Positions 17,686-25,807 of a stretch of DNA of 64,000 nt are shown piece after piece; position 1 is the first letter of the stretch; the number at the start of each line of letters is the position of its first letter. The stretch comes from Niallia sp. Man26. Its GTDB lineage: Bacteria > Bacillota > Bacilli > Bacillales > Cytobacillaceae. The stretch lies in assembly GCF_022049065.2 (NCBI RefSeq), contig NZ_CP095744.1:496001-560000 (forward strand), given 5' to 3'. Below the pieces are notes generated by a model. The model did no database searches. It was not told where the DNA came from and worked only from the letters and a program-made list of their open reading frames with translations. The translations under genes and the position numbers were made by a program.

Positions 17686-18609
17686 TTAATTATCTTTTGT
17701 AACTAATTTAAGCGGTGCAGCGATAATTTCCTCTACCTTTTTACCTTGTAAAACATCTCTTGCAGCATCCACAGCAAGCTTACCAATTAACTCAGGTTGT
17801 TGAGCAACTGTCGCTTCCATGTCTCCTGATTTAATCGCATTTAATGCGTCGTCATTTCCGTCAAATCCAATGACCATAACATCCTTACCAGAGCTATTAA
17901 TTGCCTCGATTGCTCCTAATGCCATTTCATCGTTATGAGCAAATACTGCTTTAACATCTGGGTTTGCTTGCAGAAGATTCTCCATAACAGTTAATCCTTT
18001 TGTCCGATCAAAATCTGCTGCCTGTTTAGCAATGATAGTCAATTTTTCATCTGCTATATTATGAAAGCCCTGACCTCTTTCCCTTGTAGCTGATGCCCCT
18101 GGAACTCCTTCTAATTCAATAACTTGTGCTTTTTCTCCTAACTTTTCTATCATATAGTTTGCGGCCATTTCTCCACCTTTTATATTATCTGAAGCTACTA
18201 ATGCTTCTACTATTCCTTTATCTGCAGAACGATCCAAAGTAACTACTGGTATGCCAATATTATTTGCTGATTGAACTGCTGTTGAAATAGATGCCGAATC
18301 GGTTGGGTTTATAAGCAAAGCATCTACCCCTTGCTGAATTAAATCCTCCACATCGTTAACTTGTTTGGCAGAATCATTTTGTGCATCGACGATAATAACT
18401 TCCATCCCTAAGCTTTTCGCTTCTTTAACCACACCATCTCTTAAAGAAACAAAGAATGGGTTGTTTAATGTAGAAACCGATAAGCCAATTTTAATATCTT
18501 CTAAATCCTTCTTTTTATCTGGTTTTGCCCAGCTAGGCGGTTGCATGGAACACGCACTTAGAAGCATAAGTGTTAGTGATAAACATAAAACGATTAATTT
18601 TTTCATCAT
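17686..18609 (-). CDS. rbsB: Ribose ABC transporter substrate-binding lipoprotein (307 aa)
   Basis: A type I periplasmic-binding-protein fold of the RbsB family. The signal peptide ends in a lipobox (LLSAC, cysteine at about residue 20). The mature part begins IKIGLSVSTLNNPFFVSL and contains the sugar-pocket segment AHNDEMALGAIEAI. It captures ribose outside the cell and delivers it to RbsC. It is the last gene of the rbsRKDACB order, 14 bp after rbsC. The methionine pair at the start leaves a one-codon ambiguity. Confidence 0.92.
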   Translation of the reverse strand: MMKKLIVLCLSLTLMLLSACSMQPPSWAKPDKKKDLEDIKIGLSVSTLNNPFFVSLRDGVVKEAKSLGMEVIIVDAQNDSAKQVNDVEDLIQQGVDALLINPTDSASISTAVQSANNIGIPVVTLDRSADKGIVEALVASDNIKGGEMAANYMIEKLGEKAQVIELEGVPGASATRERGQGFHNIADEKLTIIAKQAADFDRTKGLTVMENLLQANPDVKAVFAHNDEMALGAIEAINSSGKDVMVIGFDGNDDALNAIKSGDMEATVAQQPELIGKLAVDAARDVLQGKKVEEIIAAPLKLVTKDN

Positions 18610-18623
18610 GATCTCTCCCTATA

Positions 18624-19589
18624 CTACTTTTTACGATCAAGTAATACTGCAATTAATATAACGATTCCTTTAACTACCATTTGGTAAAAGGATGAAACTC
18701 CAAGAAGATTCAAGCCGTTATTTAAGGTACCGATGATTAACGCACCGATAAGTGTCCCGAAAATTCTTCCTTTTCCTCCTGAAAGGCTTGTCCCACCTAA
18801 TACAACTGCTGCAATCGCATCAAGTTCATAGGAAGTGCCAGCTGTAGGCTGTGCTGAATTTAAGCGAGAAGTAAGAATTGCACCAGCCAAAGCTGCAAGC
18901 ATTCCGGATAGACTATAAATCATGATTTTTACTTTTGGTACTTTAATACCTGATATTAAAGCTGCTTTTTCATTTCCACCAATCGCATATGTTTTGCGAC
19001 CAAATGGGGTTTTGTGCAGAAGAATGAATAAGAAAGCAAATGCAAGAATCATCGTAATAGCTGGAACAGGTATACCTAGGAAATAACCACGACCAAATAA
19101 CTGAAACAGGTAGTTATCACCAAGACCAGTTATCGGATTTCCACCAGTATAAACAAGTGTTAATCCTCTGAAAATCGTCATTGTTGCAAGTGTTGCAATA
19201 AAAGGAGCCATTTTTCCCTTTGTTATAAATAGTCCGTTTACCATTCCCATCAAAGCACCAAGAATACAGCCAACTAAGATTGCCACAATCGGATCTACAC
19301 CAGCTACCATCATCCCTGCTGTCAACGCACTAGATAAAGCAAGAATAGCTCCGACAGATAAATCAATTCCTCCAGTTAAAATCACAAAGGTCATCCCAAA
19401 AGCAATAAGTGCATTAATCGCAACCTGTCTTAAAAGATTTAAGAGATTCAATGGTTCTAGAAAACTAGGATTTAAAATGGACACAATAATAACTAATATT
19501 ATTAAACCTAGTAATGGTCCTAACTTTTGGGTAATTGCATTCATCATATTCGTCTTGCTAGGTTGTGTTACTGTATTAATAGGATTCAT
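18624..19589 (-). CDS. rbsC: Ribose ABC transporter permease (321 aa)
   Basis: A hydrophobic protein with eight to ten helices. It carries the family signature FVILTGGIDLSVGAILALSS (about residues 63-82) and the C-terminal VLGGTSLSGGKGRIFGTLIG typical of RbsC/AraH-type permeases. It forms the membrane channel with RbsA on the inside and RbsB outside. Its start lies 1 bp after the rbsA stop, and GGAGGT precedes it. Confidence 0.93.
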   Translation of the reverse strand: MNPINTVTQPSKTNMMNAITQKLGPLLGLIILVIIVSILNPSFLEPLNLLNLLRQVAINALIAFGMTFVILTGGIDLSVGAILALSSALTAGMMVAGVDPIVAILVGCILGALMGMVNGLFITKGKMAPFIATLATMTIFRGLTLVYTGGNPITGLGDNYLFQLFGRGYFLGIPVPAITMILAFAFLFILLHKTPFGRKTYAIGGNEKAALISGIKVPKVKIMIYSLSGMLAALAGAILTSRLNSAQPTAGTSYELDAIAAVVLGGTSLSGGKGRIFGTLIGALIIGTLNNGLNLLGVSSFYQMVVKGIVILIAVLLDRKK

Positions 19590-19590
19590 T

Positions 19591-21072
19591 TTATTGACCT
19601 CCTGTTGCCAATGTCATAATTTTTTCTTGGGTCGCATTTTCTTTCAATAATTCTCCATTTATTTTTCCTTCATGAATGACGAGGATTCGATCACTCATGC
19701 CAAGAATCTCTGGTAATTCTGAGGATACCATGATAATTGCTACACCTCGTTCTGTTAATTCATTCATAAGTTGATAAATTTCTCTCTTTGCCCCAACGTC
19801 TACTCCTCTAGTTGGTTCATCCAATATGAGCAGCTTTGGTCCAATTCCTACCCACTTGGCAATGACGACTTTTTGCTGATTTCCGCCTGAAAGCTTTCCA
19901 ACAGCAATGTCTTTCGATTCCGTTTTTACTGTCAAGCGTTTGATAAGCATATTAACAAAGTCTTTCTCATTTTTTTCCTGGATAATTCCTTTTGGTGCGA
20001 AGCTTGCAAGCGTTGGCAACACAATATTATCCCTTATGGAGAAATCAAGAATTAACCCCTCATCCTTGCGATCCTCTGTAATGAAACCAATACCTAACTT
20101 TACAGCCTGTTCTGGTGTCTTAATACTCACTTTCTTACCTTCCAGCCAAATTTCACCGCCATCCAATCCATCAAGACCAAAAATTGCTCGCATGATTTCG
20201 GTTCGGCCAGCTCCCATTAAGCCTGAAACCCCAACTATTTCTCCAGCACGAACAGAAAAGTTTATATCTTCAAATTGTCCTGATTTTGTTAAACCCTTTA
20301 CTTGTAGAACCGTTTCACCCAGTTGAGGCTCTCGGTTAGGAAACCGGTCTGTTAATTCCCTGCCAACCATTTTTCTAACAACCTCATCGAAATTTGTTTC
20401 TGGAATGGCCTTCGTATCAACGGTTTTCCCATCACGCATAACGGTAATTCTGTCACAGATCGAGAAAATCTCCTCCATTCGGTGAGAAATGTACACGATT
20501 GATACCCCTTCCTTTTTTAAAGAAGTAATCACATCAAACAGTTTGTTGATTTCTCTTTCTGTCAGTGCAGCAGTAGGTTCATCCATGATAATCACTTTTG
20601 CTTCTGTCATTAATGCCTTCGCGATTTCAATCATTTGCTGTTCTCCAACAGAACAGCTTCCCGCTTCTTTATCTAACGGAATGGATACTGCTAATCTATC
20701 AAATTGCTTTTTTGCTAACGCTTTCATTTCGGCGGTTTTTAAAAAACCAAAGGAATTCTTTCGTTCCTTGCCAATAAATAAATTTTCAAGAACTGTCATA
20801 TCAGGCCAAATATTTAATTCCTGATGGATAAAGGTGACTCCATTTTGCTCTGCTTCTTTTGGATTCTTAAAGTAGATTTCTTCTCCATCAATTGTGATTT
20901 TTCCGTTATCACGGGCATGGAGTCCTGTAAGTACGTTCATCATCGTTGATTTTCCTGCCCCATTTTCCCCCATTAGGGCATGTACTTCCCCATCTAGCAA
21001 ATCGAAATCAACACCTGTTAAAACTTGATTGGTTCCAAATGCTTTATGGATGTTTTCCATTGTAATTCGCAT
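19591..21072 (-). CDS. rbsA: Ribose ABC transporter ATP-binding protein, double domain (493 aa)
   Basis: Two fused ABC ATPase domains, as in all RbsA-type sugar importers. Domain 1 has Walker [10 protein letters not shown], signature CSVGEQQ and Walker [12 protein letters not shown]. Domain 2 has a degenerate Walker A region (GLMGAGRTE), signature LSGGNQQK and Walker [13 protein letters not shown]. The start is set at [12 protein letters not shown] because AGGTGG lies 6 bases before it. It sits between rbsD and rbsC with tight spacing. Confidence 0.93.
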   Translation of the reverse strand: MRITMENIHKAFGTNQVLTGVDFDLLDGEVHALMGENGAGKSTMMNVLTGLHARDNGKITIDGEEIYFKNPKEAEQNGVTFIHQELNIWPDMTVLENLFIGKERKNSFGFLKTAEMKALAKKQFDRLAVSIPLDKEAGSCSVGEQQMIEIAKALMTEAKVIIMDEPTAALTEREINKLFDVITSLKKEGVSIVYISHRMEEIFSICDRITVMRDGKTVDTKAIPETNFDEVVRKMVGRELTDRFPNREPQLGETVLQVKGLTKSGQFEDINFSVRAGEIVGVSGLMGAGRTEIMRAIFGLDGLDGGEIWLEGKKVSIKTPEQAVKLGIGFITEDRKDEGLILDFSIRDNIVLPTLASFAPKGIIQEKNEKDFVNMLIKRLTVKTESKDIAVGKLSGGNQQKVVIAKWVGIGPKLLILDEPTRGVDVGAKREIYQLMNELTERGVAIIMVSSELPEILGMSDRILVIHEGKINGELLKENATQEKIMTLATGGQ

Positions 21073-21086
21073 AATTACCACCTCAT

Positions 21087-21485
21087 CTATTTAAAAAATA
21101 CGCCTGATTGTAAAATACAGTTTGCATATGGTGTAATCTCACCTGTTCGGATGACTGCTTTAGCTTGTTTCGTTAATTGTTTAAATTCTTCATGGGAAAC
21201 GTTTTCAATTTCAACATCAGCGAATTTTCCCTTTAAGTAGTCAGCATGCTCTGGATTTCCTGCTTCTATTTCAGAGGCGATTATCACTTTTTCGATAATC
21301 ATATCCTCTTCAACAGCATTCACTACATCAATAAATGTTGGAAAACCAGCCTTAATCGCTAAATCTATCTTTTTAACACCATCGGGAATTGGCAAACCAG
21401 CATCTGCGATTACAATATAATCGGTATGACCTAGGTCAGCTAAAACTTGTGCAATGTGACTGTTTAAAATTCCATAACGTTTCAT
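21087..21485 (-). CDS. rbsD: D-ribose pyranase (132 aa)
   Basis: RbsD interconverts beta-pyranose and beta-furanose forms of ribose so that ribokinase can use the imported sugar. The N-terminal [19 protein letters not shown] with the catalytic-site histidine, and the conserved [12 protein letters not shown], are present at normal spacing and the length is typical. It lies 2 bp after rbsK and 14 bp before rbsA. Confidence 0.93.
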   Translation of the reverse strand: MKRYGILNSHIAQVLADLGHTDYIVIADAGLPIPDGVKKIDLAIKAGFPTFIDVVNAVEEDMIIEKVIIASEIEAGNPEHADYLKGKFADVEIENVSHEEFKQLTKQAKAVIRTGEITPYANCILQSGVFFK

Positions 21486-21487
21486 TT

Positions 21488-22366
21488 TTACAAACTCCCT
21501 TCTACTTCTTCTCTTGTTGGCATTCCGCCTTGTGCACCAAATTTTGTTACAGACAAGGAGGCAGCCCGATTCGCAAAACGAATGCTATCTTCCATGCTTT
21601 TCCCTTCAGCTACAGCAACGGCAAAAGCCGCATTAAAGGTATCGCCTGCACCTGTTGTGTCAACTGCCTCAACAGAATAAGCGGGGATAACTATTTCATT
21701 GATTCCATCATAATAACGAACTCCATTTTTACCTTCAGTAACCAGCAATTTATTTGGAAACTCTTTTAATACTTCATGGATATCCTTGTCCTCAAAAAGA
21801 ATAGCAGCTTCCGATTCATTTGGTGTAAGATAAGTAGCCTTTTCAATGACCGTTTTACTAATAGGTCTTGCTGGCGCTGGGTTTAGTAATAAAGGCACAT
21901 TATTTGCAAAGCAAATTTCTGCTACATATTCTACTGTTTCCTTAGGAATTTCTTGCTGGATTAGGACAACATCTGATTCAGAGATAACATTCAATGCTTT
22001 TTCAACTAGATCAGGTGTGACATAATCATTAGCACCTTTCACGACGATAATGCTGTTATCACCTTCTGCTAAGGTAATATGCGCTGTACCTGTTTCCGAA
22101 TGTGTAACCCGTTCCACATAGGTTGTATTAACACCATTAGCAGTGAAATTGTTAATGATCGTTTCACCGAAATTATCTTCTCCTACACAACCGACCATAA
22201 ATACTTCAGCACCAAGTCTGGCAGCTGCGACAGCCTGGTTAGCTCCTTTGCCACCAGGGACTGTCTTAAAGCTTTCTCCTATAATCGTTTCCCCTTGATT
22301 TGGTCGTTTGGAAGTTGTTACAACTAAATCTATAGAAGAACTACCAATAATCGTCATTTTAATCAT
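21488..22366 (-). CDS. rbsK: Ribokinase (292 aa)
   Basis: A PfkB-family kinase that phosphorylates ribose at O5. Visible motifs are [20 protein letters not shown] (PfkB signature 1, substrate binding) and [20 protein letters not shown] (signature 2, with the catalytic aspartate in GAGD). The start is placed at 22366 because AAAGG lies nine bases before it. This overlaps the end of rbsR by 8 bp; a start at 22357 is also possible. It is the second gene of the ribose operon. Confidence 0.93.
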   Translation of the reverse strand: MIKMTIIGSSSIDLVVTTSKRPNQGETIIGESFKTVPGGKGANQAVAAARLGAEVFMVGCVGEDNFGETIINNFTANGVNTTYVERVTHSETGTAHITLAEGDNSIIVVKGANDYVTPDLVEKALNVISESDVVLIQQEIPKETVEYVAEICFANNVPLLLNPAPARPISKTVIEKATYLTPNESEAAILFEDKDIHEVLKEFPNKLLVTEGKNGVRYYDGINEIVIPAYSVEAVDTTGAGDTFNAAFAVAVAEGKSMEDSIRFANRAASLSVTKFGAQGGMPTREEVEGSL

Positions 22367-23345
22367 TTTTCTCAACCTTTCTTGTTGTTTGCCTTTCAAT
22401 AAAGGTAACAGGCATTTGGATATTCTTATTCACTAACGGCTTATTATCGATTAGATTTATTAATAGTTTTGCTGCTTCTCTTCCCATATCATAAGCAGGC
22501 TGTCTAATAGTAGAAAGGGACGGGAACAGCAGCTTGCTAAGCGGTATATCATCATATCCGATAATTTGTAAGTCATCGGGAATAGATCTTCCTATTCGCA
22601 ACGCCTCATGTAGAATAGCTGCTGCACTAAGGTCGTTGCTTGCAATTACCCCGTCTGTTTCAGGAAATTTCTCAAATAGAGTTTTAGCCATTTTTTCAGC
22701 ATCGTGAAAGCCAAACGATGAAGTAATTACCTGAAAGTCTACATTAGCATTACATAGCTCATCAACAGCACCTTTGAATCTGTCTTGTGCTGTCCTTAGT
22801 TCAATCGGTCCTCGAAGTAAAGCAATTCGCTTACTGCCTCTTCTAACCATTTCTTGTGCTGCTTTTTTCCCTCCAGCCAATCCATCTGCATACACAGAAG
22901 GATAAGTGCCTGTTATTCGATCCAGTAAGACGACAGGAAAAGACAGGTTTTCGTAAAGTTTTGTTTCCGCCTGATTTGTTGCTGAAATAATGCCTATTAC
23001 ATTATTTTGGTTAAAAGTCTGTATGTAATCTATTTCTTTTTCTAATTTTTCATCAGCATTCCCAATAATTAAATGAAGTCCCTGCTCCTGCATTTCGTCC
23101 TCTACCCCTCGAGCTAACTCAGGAAAGAAGGGATTTCTGATATCGGGAAGCAATAATCCAATTAATCGTGACTTTTTTTTATAAAGAGATCTTGCCACTT
23201 CATTTGGTTTGTAATTTAATTCTTTAATTGCCTCGTTTACTAGCTTCCTAGTATCTTCATGTGCATACCCTTTATTGTTTAATACTCTTGAGACGGTCGC
23301 CACAGATACTCCAGCTCTTTTCGCAACATCCCGTATAGTAGCCAT
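22359..23345 (-). CDS. rbsR: LacI-family ribose operon repressor (328 aa)
   Basis: The N-terminal LacI helix-turn-helix (ATIRDVAKRAGVSVATVSRV) and the hinge NYKPNEVARSL are intact. The effector domain (about residues 60-325) is of the periplasmic-binding-protein type. The start is fixed at 23345 by GAGAGGTG upstream; a longer frame would run into the operator. It heads the rbsRKDACB operon, and the palindrome at 23360-23377 is the expected operator. Ribose or ribose 5-phosphate as inducer is inferred from the family. Confidence 0.92.
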   Translation of the reverse strand: MATIRDVAKRAGVSVATVSRVLNNKGYAHEDTRKLVNEAIKELNYKPNEVARSLYKKKSRLIGLLLPDIRNPFFPELARGVEDEMQEQGLHLIIGNADEKLEKEIDYIQTFNQNNVIGIISATNQAETKLYENLSFPVVLLDRITGTYPSVYADGLAGGKKAAQEMVRRGSKRIALLRGPIELRTAQDRFKGAVDELCNANVDFQVITSSFGFHDAEKMAKTLFEKFPETDGVIASNDLSAAAILHEALRIGRSIPDDLQIIGYDDIPLSKLLFPSLSTIRQPAYDMGREAAKLLINLIDNKPLVNKNIQMPVTFIERQTTRKVEKND

Positions 23346-23359
23346 GAATTCACCTCTCT

Positions 23360-23377
23360 TGTGTAACCGGTTACACA
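23360..23377. promoter_or_regulatory. rbs operator, also matching the CcpA cre consensus
   Basis: TGTGTAACCGGTTACACA is a perfect 18-bp palindrome, 14 bp before the rbsR start. Its core TGTAACCGGTTACA fits the LacI-family operator type and every position of the cre consensus TGWAANCGNTNWCA. It can therefore serve RbsR, CcpA or both. Confidence 0.75.
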
Positions 23378-23483
23378 CATAATATCATAGTATTATTTCC
23401 TATGCAACATTAAATATTATGGCCAGCCGGTTTAATCCATAAAAAAAAGCAGCAATCAGAAAACAGCTACTACAGAAACGCTT

Positions 23484-23606
23484 TTATTCTCTGTCTGCAA
23501 TTCGTTGCTTATCCTTTACAGCATCTAGATTGCTGCTTCCCCGACCAATAAAGAGGATATCTGTTTCCTCACTAAGCTGAAATTGTTCTTACATTCTTTC
23601 TATTAG
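23484..23606 (-). pseudogene. Remnant of a sirohydrochlorin chelatase (SirB/CbiX) gene
   Basis: An uninterrupted piece after a stop codon reads ETDILFIGRGSSNLDAVKDK and ends at a stop. The GRGSS-D pattern is characteristic of CbiX/SirB-type chelatases. The N-terminal part, start codon and rest of the gene are missing. It lies beside the SUMT gene of the same pathway, so the ancestral cluster probably encoded both steps of sirohaem synthesis. A functional chelatase must be encoded elsewhere if the nitrite reductase is active. Confidence 0.5.
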
Positions 23607-23635
23607 AATATCTAGAACACCTAGTGGATTTAGTA

Positions 23636-23806
23636 TTAATTCTCCGGTTTCAATTGTTCTAGAAACTCGGAAATTTCGCTTTTGGAGTGGACAGCAAGAT
23701 CGATACATCTATAATTCCCAGCACCTTTAAACAAAATCAATTGCTTCTTAGTCCACCCGATTCCTTTCTCGTAACAGCTTGCCTTGTCAACAGTTTCTCC
23801 ATATAA
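23636..23806 (-). other. Open in-frame extension beyond the SUMT stop codon
   Basis: After the TGA of the SUMT gene the same frame remains open for 56 codons and ends at TAA. It has a protein-like composition (for example GIGWTKKQLILFKGAGNYRC, then HSKSEISEFLEQLKPEN) but contains no start codon with a ribosome site. It may be the remnant of a separate downstream gene or of a longer ancestral protein. Family not recognised. Confidence 0.35.
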
Positions 23807-24589
23807 TCAGTTTCCTGAAGTAAGTCCGATGGTTACTTTGTTGTTCGCTTCTTGGATTTGTTCTATTCTATTTTTGAAGCTAACTACTTCTCCAACAACT
23901 ATCATAGCTGGGTTCTTTATTTTCGCCTTTTGAGCAAGGCTTACAATACTTCCAATTGTACCTGTTATTGTCTTCTGTTCAGGCGTGGTACCTTCTTGAA
24001 TAATGGCGACAGGTGTATCTTTGCACTTACCATGCTTGACTAATTGTTCACATATATATGGTAAATTCCCTACTCCCATATAAATAGCTAATGTATCAAC
24101 CGATTTGACAAGACTTTCCCACTTGATGTCTGCTGGTTCTCCGTTTTTGCAATGACCTGTAATGATTGCGAATGAATTGCCAAGTTCTCGGTGTGTGATG
24201 GGAATTCCGGCATAAGCTGGGGCTGCAATCCCAGCTGTTACACCTGGTACGACTTCGTAAGCAATATTGTTCTTTACCAATTCCTCAATCTCTTCCGCCC
24301 CTCTGCCAAACACAAAGGGGTCTCCCCCTTTAAGTCTAGTAACCACTTTTCCTAAGCGAGCATAATGGACTAATAGCTGATTAATCATTTCTTGTGGCAT
24401 GGTATGAAATTTCGGCTGTTTCCCACAATAAATTAATTCTGCATGAGGTTTTGCTTCCCGTAACAATTCTCTATTGACTAAACGATCATATACAATAACA
24501 TCAGCCTGCTGTATACATCTCAATCCTTTAATTGTAAGTAAGTCCAGATTACCAGGGCCCGCTCCAACTATATATACTTTTCCCATCAT
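23807..24589 (-). CDS. sumT: Uroporphyrinogen-III C-methyltransferase, SUMT (260 aa)
   Basis: It transfers two methyl groups from SAM to uroporphyrinogen III, giving precorrin-2, the first step toward sirohaem. Motifs visible are VGAGPGNLDLLTIKGL (N-terminal SAM loop), VTRLKGGDPFVFGRG and VVPGVTAGIAAPAYAGIPIT. The length is that of stand-alone SUMT (CobA/NasF type). It is the last gene of the nitrite cluster, 21 bp after the formate/nitrite channel, and supplies the sirohaem cofactor of NirB. Remnants of another sirohaem gene follow. Confidence 0.92.
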   Translation of the reverse strand: MMGKVYIVGAGPGNLDLLTIKGLRCIQQADVIVYDRLVNRELLREAKPHAELIYCGKQPKFHTMPQEMINQLLVHYARLGKVVTRLKGGDPFVFGRGAEEIEELVKNNIAYEVVPGVTAGIAAPAYAGIPITHRELGNSFAIITGHCKNGEPADIKWESLVKSVDTLAIYMGVGNLPYICEQLVKHGKCKDTPVAIIQEGTTPEQKTITGTIGSIVSLAQKAKIKNPAMIVVGEVVSFKNRIEQIQEANNKVTIGLTSGN

Positions 24590-24610
24590 CTTCCCCCCTT
24601 AAATCACATG

Positions 24611-25450
24611 TTATGTTTCAGCAATATAGTCTTCCTTCTTTGAAACAACCATTTCTTTTTTCTTTTTCACTTTATGATGAGTAAAGTATAATGCTAAACC
24701 TGTAAATATAACCCCACTTACCAAATTCCCAAATAGCACAGGGAGCTGATTCCAAAGCCACCAATCTGCTAAAGAAACATCCGCACCTAACATCATCCCT
24801 GCAGGAATCACAAACATATTTACGACAGCATGTTCAAAGCCTTGTGCAAAAAAGATTAATATCGGCAACCACATGGCAACAATTTTCCCGATTGTGTTTG
24901 TCGATGTCATCGCCATGACTGCCCCTAATGTTACCATCCAATTACATAGTAATGCTTTCACAAACACGACGATTAAACCATCACTGCCTAGATTTGCATA
25001 CAATAGCGTTTTTGCTTCTGCAACTGCGATAATTTTTGCTGCAATAGCATTATCAGTAACATGACTAAGTTGTGTAATTGCAATCACATATAAAAAAGCA
25101 TACAGCCCTGCTCCTATTAAATGACCAATAATGACCCAAAACCAGTTGGAGAGCATTTGGGATATAGAAACCCTTTTCTCTAAAACCGCTAAAGGTATGA
25201 GCGCAAAACTCCCTGTTACTAGTTCAAGCCCAAGCAGTATGACTAATACAAAGCAAGCTGGAAATAAGATTGCTCCCAAAATCCCCATTCCTGTTTGAAT
25301 TTCAGCGGTAAATGCCAATGTTGTCCCAAACCCAAGGAGGGCACCTGCCAGCCCTCCTCTAATTAACATATCTATAATAGATAATTTTGCTTTTGCTTCA
25401 CCAGCCTCAATCATGCCCTGCACTACTTGATCTGTCTTTACGAATGACAT
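24611..25450 (-). CDS. Formate/nitrite transporter family channel (279 aa)
   Basis: A FNT-family pentameric channel with six helices. The signatures are GLAGALLGFGTTLAFTAE near the N terminus, FPACFVLVILLGLELVTGSF and the conserved CNWMVTLGAVMAM (helix 4-5 region). Its position between nirD and SUMT points to nitrite uptake or export, like NirC. The lysine-rich C-terminal tail (KVKKKKEMVVSKKED) is probably cytosolic. Confidence 0.9.
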   Translation of the reverse strand: MSFVKTDQVVQGMIEAGEAKAKLSIIDMLIRGGLAGALLGFGTTLAFTAEIQTGMGILGAILFPACFVLVILLGLELVTGSFALIPLAVLEKRVSISQMLSNWFWVIIGHLIGAGLYAFLYVIAITQLSHVTDNAIAAKIIAVAEAKTLLYANLGSDGLIVVFVKALLCNWMVTLGAVMAMTSTNTIGKIVAMWLPILIFFAQGFEHAVVNMFVIPAGMMLGADVSLADWWLWNQLPVLFGNLVSGVIFTGLALYFTHHKVKKKKEMVVSKKEDYIAET

Positions 25451-25471
25451 AATACCCCTCCTTTAGTAAAA

Positions 25472-25789
25472 TCAGATGACAATGTATACAAGGTTCTCTT
25501 CCACTTCCACTTTATATGCTTTAACACAACCATGATCTGGCGCTTGAGCCTGACCGTCACACACATTAATTTTCCAATCATGCATCGGACAAAATACATG
25601 GTCTCCGCTAACCATTCCCTCCGCAAGCACTCCCCCTTTATGGGGGCATCGATTCTCAATGGCACGAACATCCCCATTTGCCAGCTTGAATAAGGCAATT
25701 TCTTCTTTTCCAATATAAGCTGTTTTCCCTAGGCGGTCTGGCAAATCCGTATATTTTCCGATTAATACTCTTCCTATTGTATTTTCCAT
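25472..25789 (-). CDS. nirD: Nitrite reductase small subunit NirD (105 aa)
   Basis: A Rieske-type [2Fe-2S] domain with both cluster motifs intact: CPHKGG (CXH) and CPMHDW (CX2H), 17 residues apart. It is the small partner of the NADH-dependent assimilatory nitrite reductase and follows nirB by 18 bp. The length is normal. Confidence 0.93.
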   Translation of the reverse strand: MENTIGRVLIGKYTDLPDRLGKTAYIGKEEIALFKLANGDVRAIENRCPHKGGVLAEGMVSGDHVFCPMHDWKINVCDGQAQAPDHGCVKAYKVEVEENLVYIVI

Positions 25790-25807
25790 AATTACTCCCC
25801 CTATCTA

